A DNA stretch of 54,068 nucleotides. Origin: Frankia sp. AgB1.9 (GTDB lineage: Bacteria; Actinomycetota; Actinomycetes; Frankiales; Frankiaceae). Location of the stretch: the NCBI RefSeq assembly GCF_016786355.1, contig NZ_JADWYX010000012.1, positions 1 through 54,068 on the forward strand, given 5' to 3'. The notes beneath the pieces are model-generated. The model saw nothing but the letters and a program-made list of their open reading frames with translations, was not told where the DNA came from and ran no database searches. Below are positions 43,801 to 52,238 of the stretch, piece by piece. Positions within the stretch are counted from its first letter, which is position 1; the number at the start of each line of letters is the position of its first letter. Position numbers and translations under genes: made by a program.

Positions 43801-43877
43801 TCCTCGAAGCCGCGCGGCGCGCCCCCTGGGGGCGTCGGACGCCGCCGGGGCGGTTCCTGATCATTCGGCAGGCTCAA
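40812..43877 (-). CDS. Bifunctional class A penicillin-binding protein
   Basis: The protein (1021 aa from TTG 43875-43877) has a ~260-residue cytoplasmic Pro/Gly/Arg-rich region and one membrane segment (RLVLFGSLGTFLFFIAGC). A GT51 transglycosylase domain follows with AAEDKNFY (E361) and GASTITQQ. The transpeptidase domain has SGSTFK (S644 as nucleophile), an SxN-type SLN and AGKTGT (K835). A Thr/Pro then Ser/Gly tail closes it. It polymerises and cross-links peptidoglycan at the outer face of the membrane. The N-terminus is uncertain: the frame is open to a GTG at 43976; I prefer TTG 43877 because AAGGA lies ~10 nt upstream. It corresponds by context to actinobacterial PonA. Confidence 0.93.
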   Translation of the reverse strand: MSLPNDQEPPRRRPTPPGGAPRGFEDLDDNRGRPGGPRPGRYGRPEWPADEGTDRSARPPSADRGVRPERPPVADRGERPVAGRGPRPGGATGARPPAGRGDLPGARPAADDGVPPTDRPSYHPRATANRTGATGATGARPSGPRTGAGRPNGPTGARAGGGVTGTMAIGDRGRGVSDRSRGVSDRGRRPLHPAERDAVYDTVDQAALSKIEVRDRDENATTYRRVGADGTALAPRRPTGPGGHRRPGGPNDPNAAPDGPARPGRKVGAHGPRIWRERPLWLRRLVLFGSLGTFLFFIAGCAILYSATKVPLPASIKTDQSSIIYFSDGSTQLARFGTTNRTDVPLSQVSKPAQQAVLAAEDKNFYTEPGISYRGIARALLVNLKSGSVQQGASTITQQYVKNAYLTQDRTFSRKMKEIVISVKLSHKYSKDEILQYYLNTIYFGRNSYGIYAASEAYFGIPPSQLTAGQGAILAGLIRQPNYLDPAVHPDDAKARWKEVVNTMISQKWLSSMPDFPLATVKPKVDVSSTNGNVQNRYIQDQVVQELKDHGISEQQIETGGLRIRTTIDPARQQAAVDAVNKIIGPVYPNPITNLKTGLVALDPASGKILAWYGGSQYGKNPQSPDPNYASFIDTVTLPIPSGSTFKAVTLLTALSNGENLNSTYDASDPQKLPGSNGKDYVISNDEGDAKKDSANLIEATGESLNTVYVPLGFNIGGPGLGISKIITMARSLGISADLKPQAGITLGEDYVPPIEMASAYNSIASGGYRTTPHIVDTVYNGSNHLIYQGQPSPKKVLEPGVAADASFALQAVLKTGGTAASTAPLSGSRPAAGKTGTVQSYQSAWFCGFTPGQLTACVDMYRDRALLDPTADPANPKPAKDEALTGIPGAPKGTVYGGGMPAKIWKAFMDAALKNQPVKQFPPPVFGGTINNFTPTDSPTPTPTATSMDPGDLFDHPSNSPWNPLASLGFGQSHGTTSTSSSGNGGNGSGGGGGGNRPPTPTPAPTPTTRRSGGLLIGSG

Positions 43878-44215
43878 AGCCGTCCCGTCCTTCCCGCACC
43901 GCGACCAGGACTGGGACAATATAGACAGTTCGGTCGCGTTCGGTACATGGCAACCCAGGGTCTCATGTCGGGACACGGGCCCGACCAGCGCCCCTGGGTA
44001 ACCCCTTTTGCATCTACAGCGTTGTCAGGTCCAGGCGGTTCGTCACAGTCCGTTCCGGGTGGTTGCGACGGTTCGCCGCCGCCCACCGTCACGAACCCCA
44101 ACGGACCGCGACTCCGGGCGGAGTCATCGCGACCATGCGGAGACTGCCTGAAAGCTGGACGCCCGGGATGCGCCGCGGGTTGCGCGGGAAGGCTGCGCCG
44201 GCCAGGCCCGACACA

Positions 44216-44259
44216 CGACGAGGGTCGGGCAACCCCCTCCGGTTGCCCGACCCTCGTCG
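44216..44259. terminator. 19-bp hairpin after ino1
   Basis: Arms 44216-44234 and 44241-44259 are perfectly complementary with a 6-nt loop. It starts 30 nt downstream of the ino1 stop on the - strand. Confidence 0.88.
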
Positions 44260-44289
44260 CTGTGCGTACTCAGGAGTGCGCGGGGACGA

Positions 44290-45363
44290 CTACTCCTCGC
44301 CGAGGATGAAGGCCTCGACCTTGTCCCGGGCGACGCTGTCCCGGTACTGCTCCGGCGGGGACTTCATGAAGTAGCTCGACGCCGACAGGATCGGGCCGCC
44401 GACGCCGCGGTCCAGCGCGATCTTGGCGCAGCGGACCGCGTCGATGACCACACCGGCGCTGTTCGGGGAGTCCCAGACCTCGAGCTTGTACTCCAGGCTC
44501 AGCGGGACGTCGCCGAACGCGCGGCCCTCGAGCCGGACGAACGCCCACTTGCGGTCGTCCAGCCAGGCGACGTAGTCCGACGGGCCGATGTGCACGTTGC
44601 GCGCGCCCATGTCGTGCGACACCTGCGAGGTGACGGCCTGGGTCTTGGAGATCTTCTTGGACTCCAGCCGGTCGCGCTCCAGCATGTTCTTGAAGTCCAT
44701 GTTGCCGCCGACGTTCAGCTGCATCGTGCGGTCCAGGATGACGCCCCGGTCCTCGAACAGCTTCGCCAGCACCCGGTGGGTGATGGTGGCGCCGACCTGC
44801 GACTTGATGTCGTCGCCGACGATCGGAACGCCGGCGGCGCGGAACTTCTCGGCCCACTCCGGCACGCCGGCGATGAAGACTGGCAGGCAGTTGACGAAGC
44901 CGACGCCCGCGTCGATCGCGCACTGGGCGTAGAACTTGGCCGCGTCCTCGGACCCGACCGGCAGGTAGCAGACGAGCACGTCGGCCCGCGTCTCCCGCAG
45001 GATCGCGGTGACGTCCACCGGCTCCTCGTCGGACTCCTCGACGGTCTCCCGGTAGTACTTGCCGAAGCCGTCGTAGGTGTGCCCGCGAGCGACGGTCACG
45101 CCGGTCGGCGGGACGTCCGCGATCTTGATGGTGTTGTTCTCGCTGGCGCCGATGGCCTCGGCCAGGTCACGGCCGACCTTCTTCGCGTCGATGTCGAACG
45201 CGGCGACGAACTCGATGTCGGAGACGTGGTAGTCGCCGAGCTGGACGTGCATGAGCCCAGGTACCTGGTCGGACGGGTCGGCGCTGCGGTAGTACTCGAC
45301 CCCCTGGACGAGAGACGCGGCGCAGTTGCCAACGCCAACGATGGCGACACGTACCGAACCCAT
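44290..45363 (-). CDS. ino1: Inositol-3-phosphate synthase
   Basis: The 357-aa protein is the actinobacterial short form. The NAD-binding N-terminus is [18 protein letters not shown]. Conserved parts include [39 protein letters not shown] and the C-terminal [21 protein letters not shown]. It turns glucose-6-phosphate into inositol-3-phosphate, the entry to phosphatidylinositol, mannosides and mycothiol. AAAGGAG lies upstream of the ATG at 45361-45363. It is 76 nt downstream of padR on the same strand, an arrangement also seen in Mycobacterium and Streptomyces. A strong hairpin follows. Confidence 0.96.
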   Translation of the reverse strand: MGSVRVAIVGVGNCAASLVQGVEYYRSADPSDQVPGLMHVQLGDYHVSDIEFVAAFDIDAKKVGRDLAEAIGASENNTIKIADVPPTGVTVARGHTYDGFGKYYRETVEESDEEPVDVTAILRETRADVLVCYLPVGSEDAAKFYAQCAIDAGVGFVNCLPVFIAGVPEWAEKFRAAGVPIVGDDIKSQVGATITHRVLAKLFEDRGVILDRTMQLNVGGNMDFKNMLERDRLESKKISKTQAVTSQVSHDMGARNVHIGPSDYVAWLDDRKWAFVRLEGRAFGDVPLSLEYKLEVWDSPNSAGVVIDAVRCAKIALDRGVGGPILSASSYFMKSPPEQYRDSVARDKVEAFILGEE

Positions 45364-45439
45364 GACGGTCTACTCCTTTAGTTACGCGGAATGCATGCGG
45401 GACAGTGGGCCAGCGGGGCGCCGCGTCAGTCTGCGGCGC

Positions 45440-46114
45440 TCACCGGGGCCCGGGGACCTCACCGTCGGGGTCCTGGGATGTTGCGGATGGCGCCGTGGGT
45501 GGCACCAAGGGCCGAACTGCGGCGGGCCGAACTGCGGCCTGCGGCTGCGGCGCTGGCTCCGGCAAGCCGAGATCCGCCATACCGGGCTGACCGTGAGCGC
45601 GTTCCGTTTCGATCAGCTCGGTGAGCCAACGGACCTCACGTTCGACGGACTCCAGCCCGTGGCGCTGCAGCTCAAGGGTGTACGCGTCGAAGCGCTCCCG
45701 GGTGCGGGAAAGCGCCGAACGAACCTTCTCCCGTCGTTCCTCCAGCCGGGTGCGCCGGCCCTCGAGGATCCGCAGCCGTACCGCGGCGTCGGTCTTCCCG
45801 AAGAAGGCGAAGCGGACGCCGAACATCTCGTCTTCCCACGAGGCCGGGCCGCCCTCACCGAGCAGCTCGGTGAGGCGTTCCTTCCCCTCGGCAGTGAGGG
45901 TGTAGACGACCCGGCTGCGCCCACCGATCCGGGCGGCCGCACCGGCGTCGTCGGCGGTGACGAAGCCCTCGGCCTGCAGCTTGCGCAGGAGCGGATAAAG
46001 CGACCCGTAGCTGAACCGGTGGAAGGCCCCGAGCACGGCCGCCAGCCGCTTGCGCAGCTCGTACCCGTGCATCGGGCTCTCGGAGAGGATGCCGAGCACC
46101 GCGAGCTCCAACAT
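45440..46114 (-). CDS. PadR-family transcriptional regulator
   Basis: The 224-aa protein has the PadR winged-helix domain at its start (MLELAVLGILSESPMHGYEL...SYGSLYPLLRKLQAEGFVT...VVYTLTAEGKERL). A helical dimerisation part (about 105-180) and a ~45-residue Pro/Ala-rich tail follow. The ATG at 46112-46114 is chosen because the family begins at this point and GGAGGG precedes it; the frame is open further upstream. It is directly upstream of ino1 and probably co-transcribed with it. Five tandem 13-mers lie 34-99 nt upstream of its start and are a natural operator candidate. Confidence 0.9.
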   Translation of the reverse strand: MLELAVLGILSESPMHGYELRKRLAAVLGAFHRFSYGSLYPLLRKLQAEGFVTADDAGAAARIGGRSRVVYTLTAEGKERLTELLGEGGPASWEDEMFGVRFAFFGKTDAAVRLRILEGRRTRLEERREKVRSALSRTRERFDAYTLELQRHGLESVEREVRWLTELIETERAHGQPGMADLGLPEPAPQPQAAVRPAAVRPLVPPTAPSATSQDPDGEVPGPR

Positions 46115-46148
46115 CGCGCCGCCCTCCCCTCCGCCCCGGTGTGTCCCC

Positions 46149-46213
46149 GATATGTCGTACCAACATGTCGAGCCAATGTGTCGACACAACATATCGAGCC
46201 GATACATCGACCT
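46149..46213. promoter_or_regulatory. Five tandem 13-bp iterons upstream of padR
   Basis: The units are GATATGTCGTACC, AACATGTCGAGCC, AATGTGTCGACAC, AACATATCGAGCC and GATACATCGACCT, without gaps. All have TCG at positions 7-9. The middle contains the palindrome TGTGTCGACACA. ATGT/ACAT half-sites are typical of PadR operators, so self-control of padR (and ino1) is likely but inferred. Confidence 0.7.
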
Positions 46214-46422
46214 TAGACGACTCGGGACGACCATGGCAACAGGGGATGTCTCACTGGTGTCCGAACGGCGGCGCCGTGATGACCTTCCAGGCAGACGTCG
46301 CGCAGTCGCGGAGCCCCCGCCGATTCCCGCGGTGTCGGACAGTTCGCAACTCCGGGTGCAAAGGCGCCCGGAGCCGTCGAACGGTGGCTGCCGGGTCAGG
46401 GTGTGGCGGTACCGTGGCATCC

Positions 46423-46857
46423 ATGGGACCCGGGCCGGGAGCGAGGTCGATCATCGACTACGCCCTCGCCCGCCGGGCGGTGCTGACCGACCTGAGTGCC
46501 GGCCGGGTCTCCCGGCCGGAGCTCTGCGACGCCAACCCGTACCTGCTGCGGGCTGCGCGCCACCACGGCGAGCCGACCACCAGGAGCTGCCCGGTCTGCC
46601 ACGCGGGCGACCCGGAGCGGCCGAAACCCGGCGATCCGCTGGTGAACGTCACCTACGGCTACGGCGACGAGCTGGGTGACACCTCGGGGCGGGCGTGGGC
46701 GAGCGCCGACCTGCCTGCCCTGGCCGGTCGCTTCAGTGAGCTTCGGATCTACGTCGTCGAGGTCTGCGCCGAGTGCGGCTGGAACCACCTGGTGATGTCG
46801 TATGTCATCGGGACCGGCGGTACGCCCGTCCGAAGGATCAGCCGCCGCGCCGAATGA
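46423..46857 (+). CDS. DUF5318-family protein with cysteine pairs
   Basis: The 144-aa protein (MGPGPGARSIIDYALARRAVLTDLSAGRVSR...) matches the actinobacterial DUF5318 pattern. It has a CPVCH pair near residue 65 and a CAECGWNHLV pair near residue 121, probably one zinc-ribbon site. A gene of this family stands beside padR/ino1/ponA in Mycobacterium as well. Its biochemical role is unknown. It is divergent from padR, with the iterons in between, and ends 12 nt from the convergent VWA gene. Confidence 0.8.
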   Translation: MGPGPGARSIIDYALARRAVLTDLSAGRVSRPELCDANPYLLRAARHHGEPTTRSCPVCHAGDPERPKPGDPLVNVTYGYGDELGDTSGRAWASADLPALAGRFSELRIYVVEVCAECGWNHLVMSYVIGTGGTPVRRISRRAE

Positions 46858-46869
46858 GGCGGTTGGCGC

Positions 46870-48726
46870 CTACCGGTCGGTGAGGGCGTTGACCATGACC
46901 TGGAAGATCGAGTTGGGGTCCTGGGCCGGGTAGGTCTTCGAGCCGGTGGCCGCGGAGATCTGCCGCAGCGCGTCCATGTCGGCGTCAGCTCCGTAGCCGA
47001 TCGTGATGATGTGGACCGGGGCCTTCGGGTTGTACTCGGCCTTCAAGGTCGCGATCAGCTGCGTGAGGGTCATCGAGCTCGTCGGGTCGTCGTTCTGCCC
47101 GTCGGTGAGCAGCACCACCTGGTTGGGCTTGTCCGGCTGGTACTGCGCGGAGAGGCTCTCGAACGCCGCCAAAGCCGTCGCGTACAGCCCCGTGCCGCCC
47201 TTCGCCTTCAGCCCGTTGACGGCGGCCACCAGCGCTTCCTCACGGGTGCCGTTGCCCACCTCGTCGCTCATCAGCCCGACCGGCACCAGCTCCCGGTAGG
47301 GCTTCGTGCCGTCGAGGTTGGTCGAGAACTGCCACAGGCCGAGCCGGCTGTCCTTGGCGAACAGGGGAATGGCCGCGTCGGCCGCGCCGACGGCGATCTG
47401 CAGCCTCGTCTTGCCACCGCTGTTGGCGACCGGCAGGTCCATCGAGCCGGAGGTGTCGTACACGGCCAGCGTGTTCCCGCGCCGGTGGATGCCGATGAAG
47501 GTGTTCCGGGCGGCGGCGATGGCCTTGCCGTCGAGGACCGCGCGCGGCTCGGTGCGCAGCGTCGGGACGAGGCCGAGGCTCTGGGTGAGCTTGGGGTTCT
47601 GCCGGTCCGGCGAGCGGAACCCCGCCGACTGGAACGCCGCCTGGCCCTCGGAGCCGGTCAGCTCGGCGCGGAAGTCGGCCGCGGCGGCGGCCCGGTCGGA
47701 GCCGGTTGGAAGACCGAGCGGCTGGTAGCTCGCCTCGTCGACGACGAGGCCGTCGGTCGGGTAGGCGGCGACGAGCGGCACGGCCGCGGGCCGCAACGCC
47801 CCCGCGCTGATCGAGTCGTCGCTGGCCACCGTGGCGCTGGTCCCGACATTCGCCTGGTACACCATGCTTTCCGGCATGACCAGCGCGGACATCTGCGCCG
47901 GGGCGTTCTTGCCCCAGCCGACGTAGGAGCTGAGCAGGTCGGTGTCCGAGTCGGCGACGAGGTCGGCGCCGCGCTCGAACGTGAGGATCGCGCCCTTGGT
48001 GTTCAGGTCGCCGGTGAGCTGCGCCGCGGTGAGCGCCGACGACGGCTGGCCGACGGTGCTCGCCACCACGTTCAGCACCGCGGCGAGACCGACGGCGGAG
48101 GTCTGCGGGTTCGCGAACCCGATGTTGAAGTCGCCCCACTCCGGGTGCCCGCGGCCGGCCCAGAAGGACGTCGAGTTCTCGTTCGCGCGCAGGTCGGCCC
48201 AGCTGAGCTGCCGGTCCGGCCAACCGAGCGCGACGGCCATCGGCCGTGGCATCGCGAGCACAACCGGGGAGCTGGCCACCACGGCCCCCGCGTCGCCGAG
48301 CATCTTCACCCCGGCCGGGCTCGCCTTCGCCAACGCGACCCAATCGGCTGACTCGGGGACCCACACGTCCGGCGCCTGGCCGTACTGCTGATCGGTCCAG
48401 CCGGAGGCGATCGCCTCGGCCGTCTGCCCGCTGTCGACGGTCTCGACCTTGACCTGGACGCACTTGCCCAGCACCTGGTGCCGCTCGTCGTTGTAGGTGG
48501 CGGCGATCTGGGTGAGCGGAGCGGTGAGCGTGGACCCGGTGCGCACCGTCAGCGGCATCGTCTGGGCACAGCCGGCCCTCGCCTCGTCGCGGCTCACCAG
48601 CCTGGTGCTCGCGACATAGCCGCCACCCGCCAGCAGCAGCACAACGATGGCCGCGATGAAAATCTTGACCGGAGCAACAGACCGACTGGCAGGACGGTGA
48701 CGGGGGCGGTGACGTGCGTCGGCCAT
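46870..48726 (-). CDS. Membrane-anchored solute-binding-like protein with VWA domain
   Basis: The 618-aa protein has a basic N-terminus and one hydrophobic segment (VKIFIAAIVVLLLAGGGYVA). A ~370-residue domain resembling periplasmic substrate-binding proteins follows (QTMPLTVRTGSTLTAPLTQI, DVWVPESADWV). The C-terminal von Willebrand factor A domain carries the MIDAS motif DTSGS (D424), a GGTGLYATAL stretch and VVLLTDGQND. It would act outside the membrane; ligand and partners are unknown. ATG 48724-48726 is chosen because GGAGG lies 8 nt upstream. Confidence 0.85.
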   Translation of the reverse strand: MADARHRPRHRPASRSVAPVKIFIAAIVVLLLAGGGYVASTRLVSRDEARAGCAQTMPLTVRTGSTLTAPLTQIAATYNDERHQVLGKCVQVKVETVDSGQTAEAIASGWTDQQYGQAPDVWVPESADWVALAKASPAGVKMLGDAGAVVASSPVVLAMPRPMAVALGWPDRQLSWADLRANENSTSFWAGRGHPEWGDFNIGFANPQTSAVGLAAVLNVVASTVGQPSSALTAAQLTGDLNTKGAILTFERGADLVADSDTDLLSSYVGWGKNAPAQMSALVMPESMVYQANVGTSATVASDDSISAGALRPAAVPLVAAYPTDGLVVDEASYQPLGLPTGSDRAAAAADFRAELTGSEGQAAFQSAGFRSPDRQNPKLTQSLGLVPTLRTEPRAVLDGKAIAAARNTFIGIHRRGNTLAVYDTSGSMDLPVANSGGKTRLQIAVGAADAAIPLFAKDSRLGLWQFSTNLDGTKPYRELVPVGLMSDEVGNGTREEALVAAVNGLKAKGGTGLYATALAAFESLSAQYQPDKPNQVVLLTDGQNDDPTSSMTLTQLIATLKAEYNPKAPVHIITIGYGADADMDALRQISAATGSKTYPAQDPNSIFQVMVNALTDR

Positions 48727-48928
48727 CGGACCGGACCTCCGCGACACTGGGTACGAGAGGCCCGAACATAACGCCTAGTGAAGAATCCTTGCCAAACGCA
48801 ACACTGGTTGTGATGGGGTTGGGCGCACTTCGCCGGTTGCTGACAACATGGTGTGACGCTCTAGGCACGCCGCGCACCAGACGACCTCCGGCCCTTGATG
48901 GCCGCTGGGGCTTCTAGGCTGTCGAGAT

Positions 48929-50314
48929 ATGGCGCGGGCGGGGAAACTACGGGAGTTGCTGGTCGTCCCCGGGTTCCGGGCGCTCTATGCCTCCCGGCTG
49001 ACGTCCCAGACCGCCGACGGGATCTTCCAGGCGACCCTGGTGAGCTACGTGCTGTTCTCGCCGGAGCGGGCCACGTCGCCGGGTGCGTTGGCCGCGGCGC
49101 TGGCCATCGTGGTGCTGCCGTTCAGCGTGATCGGGCCGTTCGCCGGCATCGTGCTCGACCGGGTGTCGCGCCAGCGGGTGCTGGTCTACTGCTCGCTCGT
49201 CCGCGCGGCCCTGCTGGCGATCTTGGCGGTGCTGATCGCGGCCGGACACACCGGCGCGGACTTCTACGTCGTCGCGCTCGGCGCCGTCAGCGTCAACCGG
49301 TTCGTGCTGGCGGCGCTCTCGGCCGGCCTCCCGATGGTGGTGGACCTGGATCGACTGGTCAGCGCGGACTCACTGTCCGTGACGTCGGGCACTGTCGCCG
49401 CGCTCGTCGGCGGTGGCATCGGCACCGGCGTGCGTGGGCTCACCGGCGGCCACGACGCCTCGGTCGCGCTCGTCGCCGGCCTGGCGGGGCTCGCCTACCT
49501 GGGCGCCGCCGCGACCGCGGCAACGCTCGCAGACCGGCGGATGTTCGGCCCGGTCGAGGCCGGCGACTGGGCCGGCAGCACCGAGCAGCTGCGGCGGGTG
49601 GCGTTCGACTTCGCGGACGGGGCGCGGGTGCTGTGGCGGGCCGGCCCGGCCCGGCGGGCGCTGGCCGCGCTGACCGCGTCGCGGGCGGCCTACGGGCTGG
49701 TGCTGTTCATGACGATCCTGCTCTACGCCAACTACTTCAAGGGCGGCGACGGCCGTCTCTGGGGGCTCGCGGCCGTCGCTGTGGCGAGCGGGATCGGCAC
49801 GGTGCTGGCGGCCGTGGCCACGCCGGCCGTCACCGCGCGGATCCCGCGGGCACGCTGGATCCTGATCGTGCTGGTCGGTGGCGGTGTCATCGAGATCGCC
49901 TTTGGGCTGCCCTACTCCTCCGTGCTGTTCGTCCTCGCCGGGCTGCCGCTGGGCTTCTCCGCGCAGGCCAGCAAGATCTGCGTGGACACAATCGTCCAGG
50001 AGCACATCCCCGACGCCTACCGCGGCCGGGCCTTCTCGCTCTACGACCTGCTGTTCAACGTCGCCTTCGCCGGTGCCGGCGCCGTGGCCGCGCTCGTGGT
50101 GCCGAAGAACGGCCACTCGCCCGGCACGATCGTCGCGGCCGGAGCCGGGTACCTGCTCGCCGGCGTGATCTACTACCTGGCCGCGCGCCGGCACGCGTCC
50201 GACCTGCGGATTCACATGGACGGCGCCGCGACCGGGCCTGGAGCGTCCGAGCCGGCGCCACCGGCCGCCGTGGTGGCGGGTGCGCCGGCCAGCCCGGACG
50301 TCTCGGTTCCCTGA
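48929..50314 (+). CDS. MFS transporter
   Basis: The 461-aa protein has about 12 hydrophobic segments. The family loop 2-3 motif appears as GIVLDRVSRQRVLVYCSLVRA, and a second half starts around residue 250. The N-terminus FRALYASRLTSQTADGIFQATL is typical of MFS proteins of the MFS_1/enterobactin-exporter type. The tail is Pro/Ala-rich. The substrate cannot be told. Its upstream region (48727-48928) is shared with the divergent VWA gene. The ATG has no good ribosome site. Confidence 0.87.
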   Translation: MARAGKLRELLVVPGFRALYASRLTSQTADGIFQATLVSYVLFSPERATSPGALAAALAIVVLPFSVIGPFAGIVLDRVSRQRVLVYCSLVRAALLAILAVLIAAGHTGADFYVVALGAVSVNRFVLAALSAGLPMVVDLDRLVSADSLSVTSGTVAALVGGGIGTGVRGLTGGHDASVALVAGLAGLAYLGAAATAATLADRRMFGPVEAGDWAGSTEQLRRVAFDFADGARVLWRAGPARRALAALTASRAAYGLVLFMTILLYANYFKGGDGRLWGLAAVAVASGIGTVLAAVATPAVTARIPRARWILIVLVGGGVIEIAFGLPYSSVLFVLAGLPLGFSAQASKICVDTIVQEHIPDAYRGRAFSLYDLLFNVAFAGAGAVAALVVPKNGHSPGTIVAAGAGYLLAGVIYYLAARRHASDLRIHMDGAATGPGASEPAPPAAVVAGAPASPDVSVP

Positions 50315-50750
50315 ACGAGCACGCACCCAAAGGTCCCGGTCCCAAAAGGGTCCCGGACCGGGCCAGCGCCCGCGGCGCATGTCGGCACGCTCGAACCCGA
50401 GTCGGCGCCCGCAGCGACTGGTTCTCTTTCGGCGGCGATCGCTTTGGGTAACATCTCAAACGCCTAGGGCAGTTATGTCGCACATATCTTCCGGTTATGT
50501 CGCGCTGACAAAATTGCCCCGATGCCCGCAAAACACCCTTTTTGCGACCTGGAGCAAGCCGGGTCGCGCCCGTCAACCGGCGCCGGACCAGACGCCGCCC
50601 TGACAGGGTCCGACGCCCGCTGATGGGGGCGTCCTGACCAGGCGCGCGCCCGAGAGCGTCGGGGAACGCGCATCCGAACGTTGGCGCCGGGTCCTCACCT
50701 CGAGCCTGAACCACCGCCTGTTCCTGTTCTCCCTGACTACGGCGACGCTG
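50315..50750. other. Intergenic region with direct repeats, upstream of the GT-C-like gene
   Basis: About 435 bp. It starts with GC-rich inverted repeats (around 50330-50365) that may end the MFS transcript. It then becomes AT-richer and contains two GTTATGTCGC repeats 22 bp apart. The last ~115 bp are probably the true 5' part of the GT-C-like coding region. Confidence 0.5.
50472..50503. promoter_or_regulatory. 22-bp-spaced direct repeat, candidate SARP operator
   Basis: GTTATGTCGC occurs at 50472-50481 and 50494-50503, exactly 22 bp apart (two helical turns). A CAAAAT follows at 50509-50514 as a possible -10. SARP regulators bind direct repeats at 11- or 22-bp spacing just ahead of -10, and a SARP gene lies downstream. 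The binding is inferred. Confidence 0.5.
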
Positions 50751-52238
50751 GTGCGAGCGGTGGCGGTCGCCGGCTATCGGCCGGCCGCCTGGTTCAACGA
50801 CAGCTACGAGTACGTCGGCGGCGCGTTGCGGCTGTCCCCCTATGTGGTCAGACCCTCCGGCTACTCCTTGTTCCTGCGGGCGCTTGAGCCTTTCCACAGC
50901 TTTCTCCTGGTCGCCGTGGCGCAGCATCTCCTCGGGCTGCTCACGGGCGTCACGATCTACGCGCTCCTTCGGAGGCACTCGTTCCCCGCCTGGTCGGCAA
51001 CGCTCGCGGCGGCCCCGGTGCTGTTCGACGGATATCAGATTCAGCTGGAACATCTCGTTCTCTCGGAGACGCTCTATACGGCGTTCATAGCCGTGGCCGT
51101 GGCGAGCCTGCTGTGGGATCGCACGCCACGGCCCGGCATCGCCGTCGTCGCGGGGTTATGCCTGGCCGGCGCGGCCATCACTCGGTCGATCGGGCTGCCG
51201 TTGGCGGCGGCGGTGGGCCTGTGGCTTCTCGCGCGGCGCCCTGGCTGGCGGACGTGCGCCGCCTTCAGCTGCGCGCTCGCCATCCCGGTGGTGTCCTACT
51301 GCGCCTGGTACTCCTCGGTAAACGGCTCGTTCAACACGTCCGGCAGCGCCGGGATCTTTCTGTACTCGCGGACGGCGCCGTTCGCGGACTGCGCGAGGAT
51401 GAATCCACCACGCCGCCTGCGCGTGCTCTGCGTGACCGAGCCGGCGGGGCGCCGCGAGACCTCTTCGTACTACCTCTGGCACGCGGACTCGCCGCTGTAC
51501 CGGGTTCCCGGCGGCACGTTCGATCCCGCGAAGGAAAGACTGGCGATGGATTTCGCGCTGCGCGCGATCCGCGCGCAGCCGGACGACTATGCCAAGGCCG
51601 TCGTGAACGATTTCCTACGGACGTTCCGCTCCCGCCTCGATGATTACCCCGACGCGTCTGTCTCGCGCCAGTACCTGTTCGGCACACCGCCGCCTTCGCT
51701 TGACGGCAGGAACAACCGTGCGCAGATCGAGAACGATCTCCGGGCGTACGACCATGGCGACTTCGTCACCCGTTCCTACAATCCGGCCGCCGGGTGGATC
51801 TCCTCGTACCAGCGCCACGTCTACCTGCCAGCCCCGCTGATCGGCGTTCTTCTGATCGCCGGGCTAATCGGTCTGGTGGTCGGGCGCATCCGCCGCCGGG
51901 AGTCCTCTCGGCTGGGGCTCGTCCTCATGCTCGCCGTCCTGTCCATTCTGTTGCCTCCGATGACGGCCGGGTTCGACTATCGGTACGTCCCGCCGGCTCT
52001 CCCGCTTCTCGGCCTGGTCCTCGCCTTCTCCTTGGAGACCTTCGGACTGGCAGGCGCAGACATAGACCAGACTGGCCGAGGCCCACGGCCCAGGAACCGC
52101 TTGGGGCGATCAGTCGCGACTCCGCTCTCATCTCGTTACAGTCAGTACGCCAAGACGGCATCACCATCCCGGATCGCACTCCCTGTAACCAGCGATTGCA
52201 CACCGAGAGCGAGAGATGAATGTCGGTCGCCCCACTGA
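50751..52238 (+). CDS. GT-C-like multi-spanning glycosyltransferase, start uncertain
   Basis: The 495-aa frame has many membrane segments and the ArnT/PMT-like layout. An acidic first-loop stretch (FNDSYEYVGGALR) is followed by PSGYSLFLRAL, LEHLVLSETLYTAFIAV and TRSIGLPLAA, with FDYRYVPPALPLLG near the end. It probably transfers a sugar from a polyprenyl carrier. The first membrane segment begins before GTG 50751: in-frame codons back to 50636 encode LNHRLFLFSLTTATLV, yet no ATG, GTG or TTG is present before an in-frame TGA near 50600. A CTG start (50636, preceded by GGGGG) would fit. The last ~60 residues are unlike the family; its 3' end overlaps the SARP gene by 19 nt. Confidence 0.68.
   Translation: MRAVAVAGYRPAAWFNDSYEYVGGALRLSPYVVRPSGYSLFLRALEPFHSFLLVAVAQHLLGLLTGVTIYALLRRHSFPAWSATLAAAPVLFDGYQIQLEHLVLSETLYTAFIAVAVASLLWDRTPRPGIAVVAGLCLAGAAITRSIGLPLAAAVGLWLLARRPGWRTCAAFSCALAIPVVSYCAWYSSVNGSFNTSGSAGIFLYSRTAPFADCARMNPPRRLRVLCVTEPAGRRETSSYYLWHADSPLYRVPGGTFDPAKERLAMDFALRAIRAQPDDYAKAVVNDFLRTFRSRLDDYPDASVSRQYLFGTPPPSLDGRNNRAQIENDLRAYDHGDFVTRSYNPAAGWISSYQRHVYLPAPLIGVLLIAGLIGLVVGRIRRRESSRLGLVLMLAVLSILLPPMTAGFDYRYVPPALPLLGLVLAFSLETFGLAGADIDQTGRGPRPRNRLGRSVATPLSSRYSQYAKTASPSRIALPVTSDCTPRARDECRSPH

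Noticed and set aside
48895..48929. Promoter giving a leaderless MFS transcript (TTGATG ... TAGGCT)
   Set aside because: Spacing is 14 bp and the distance from -10 to ATG is short; the signal is not better than chance.
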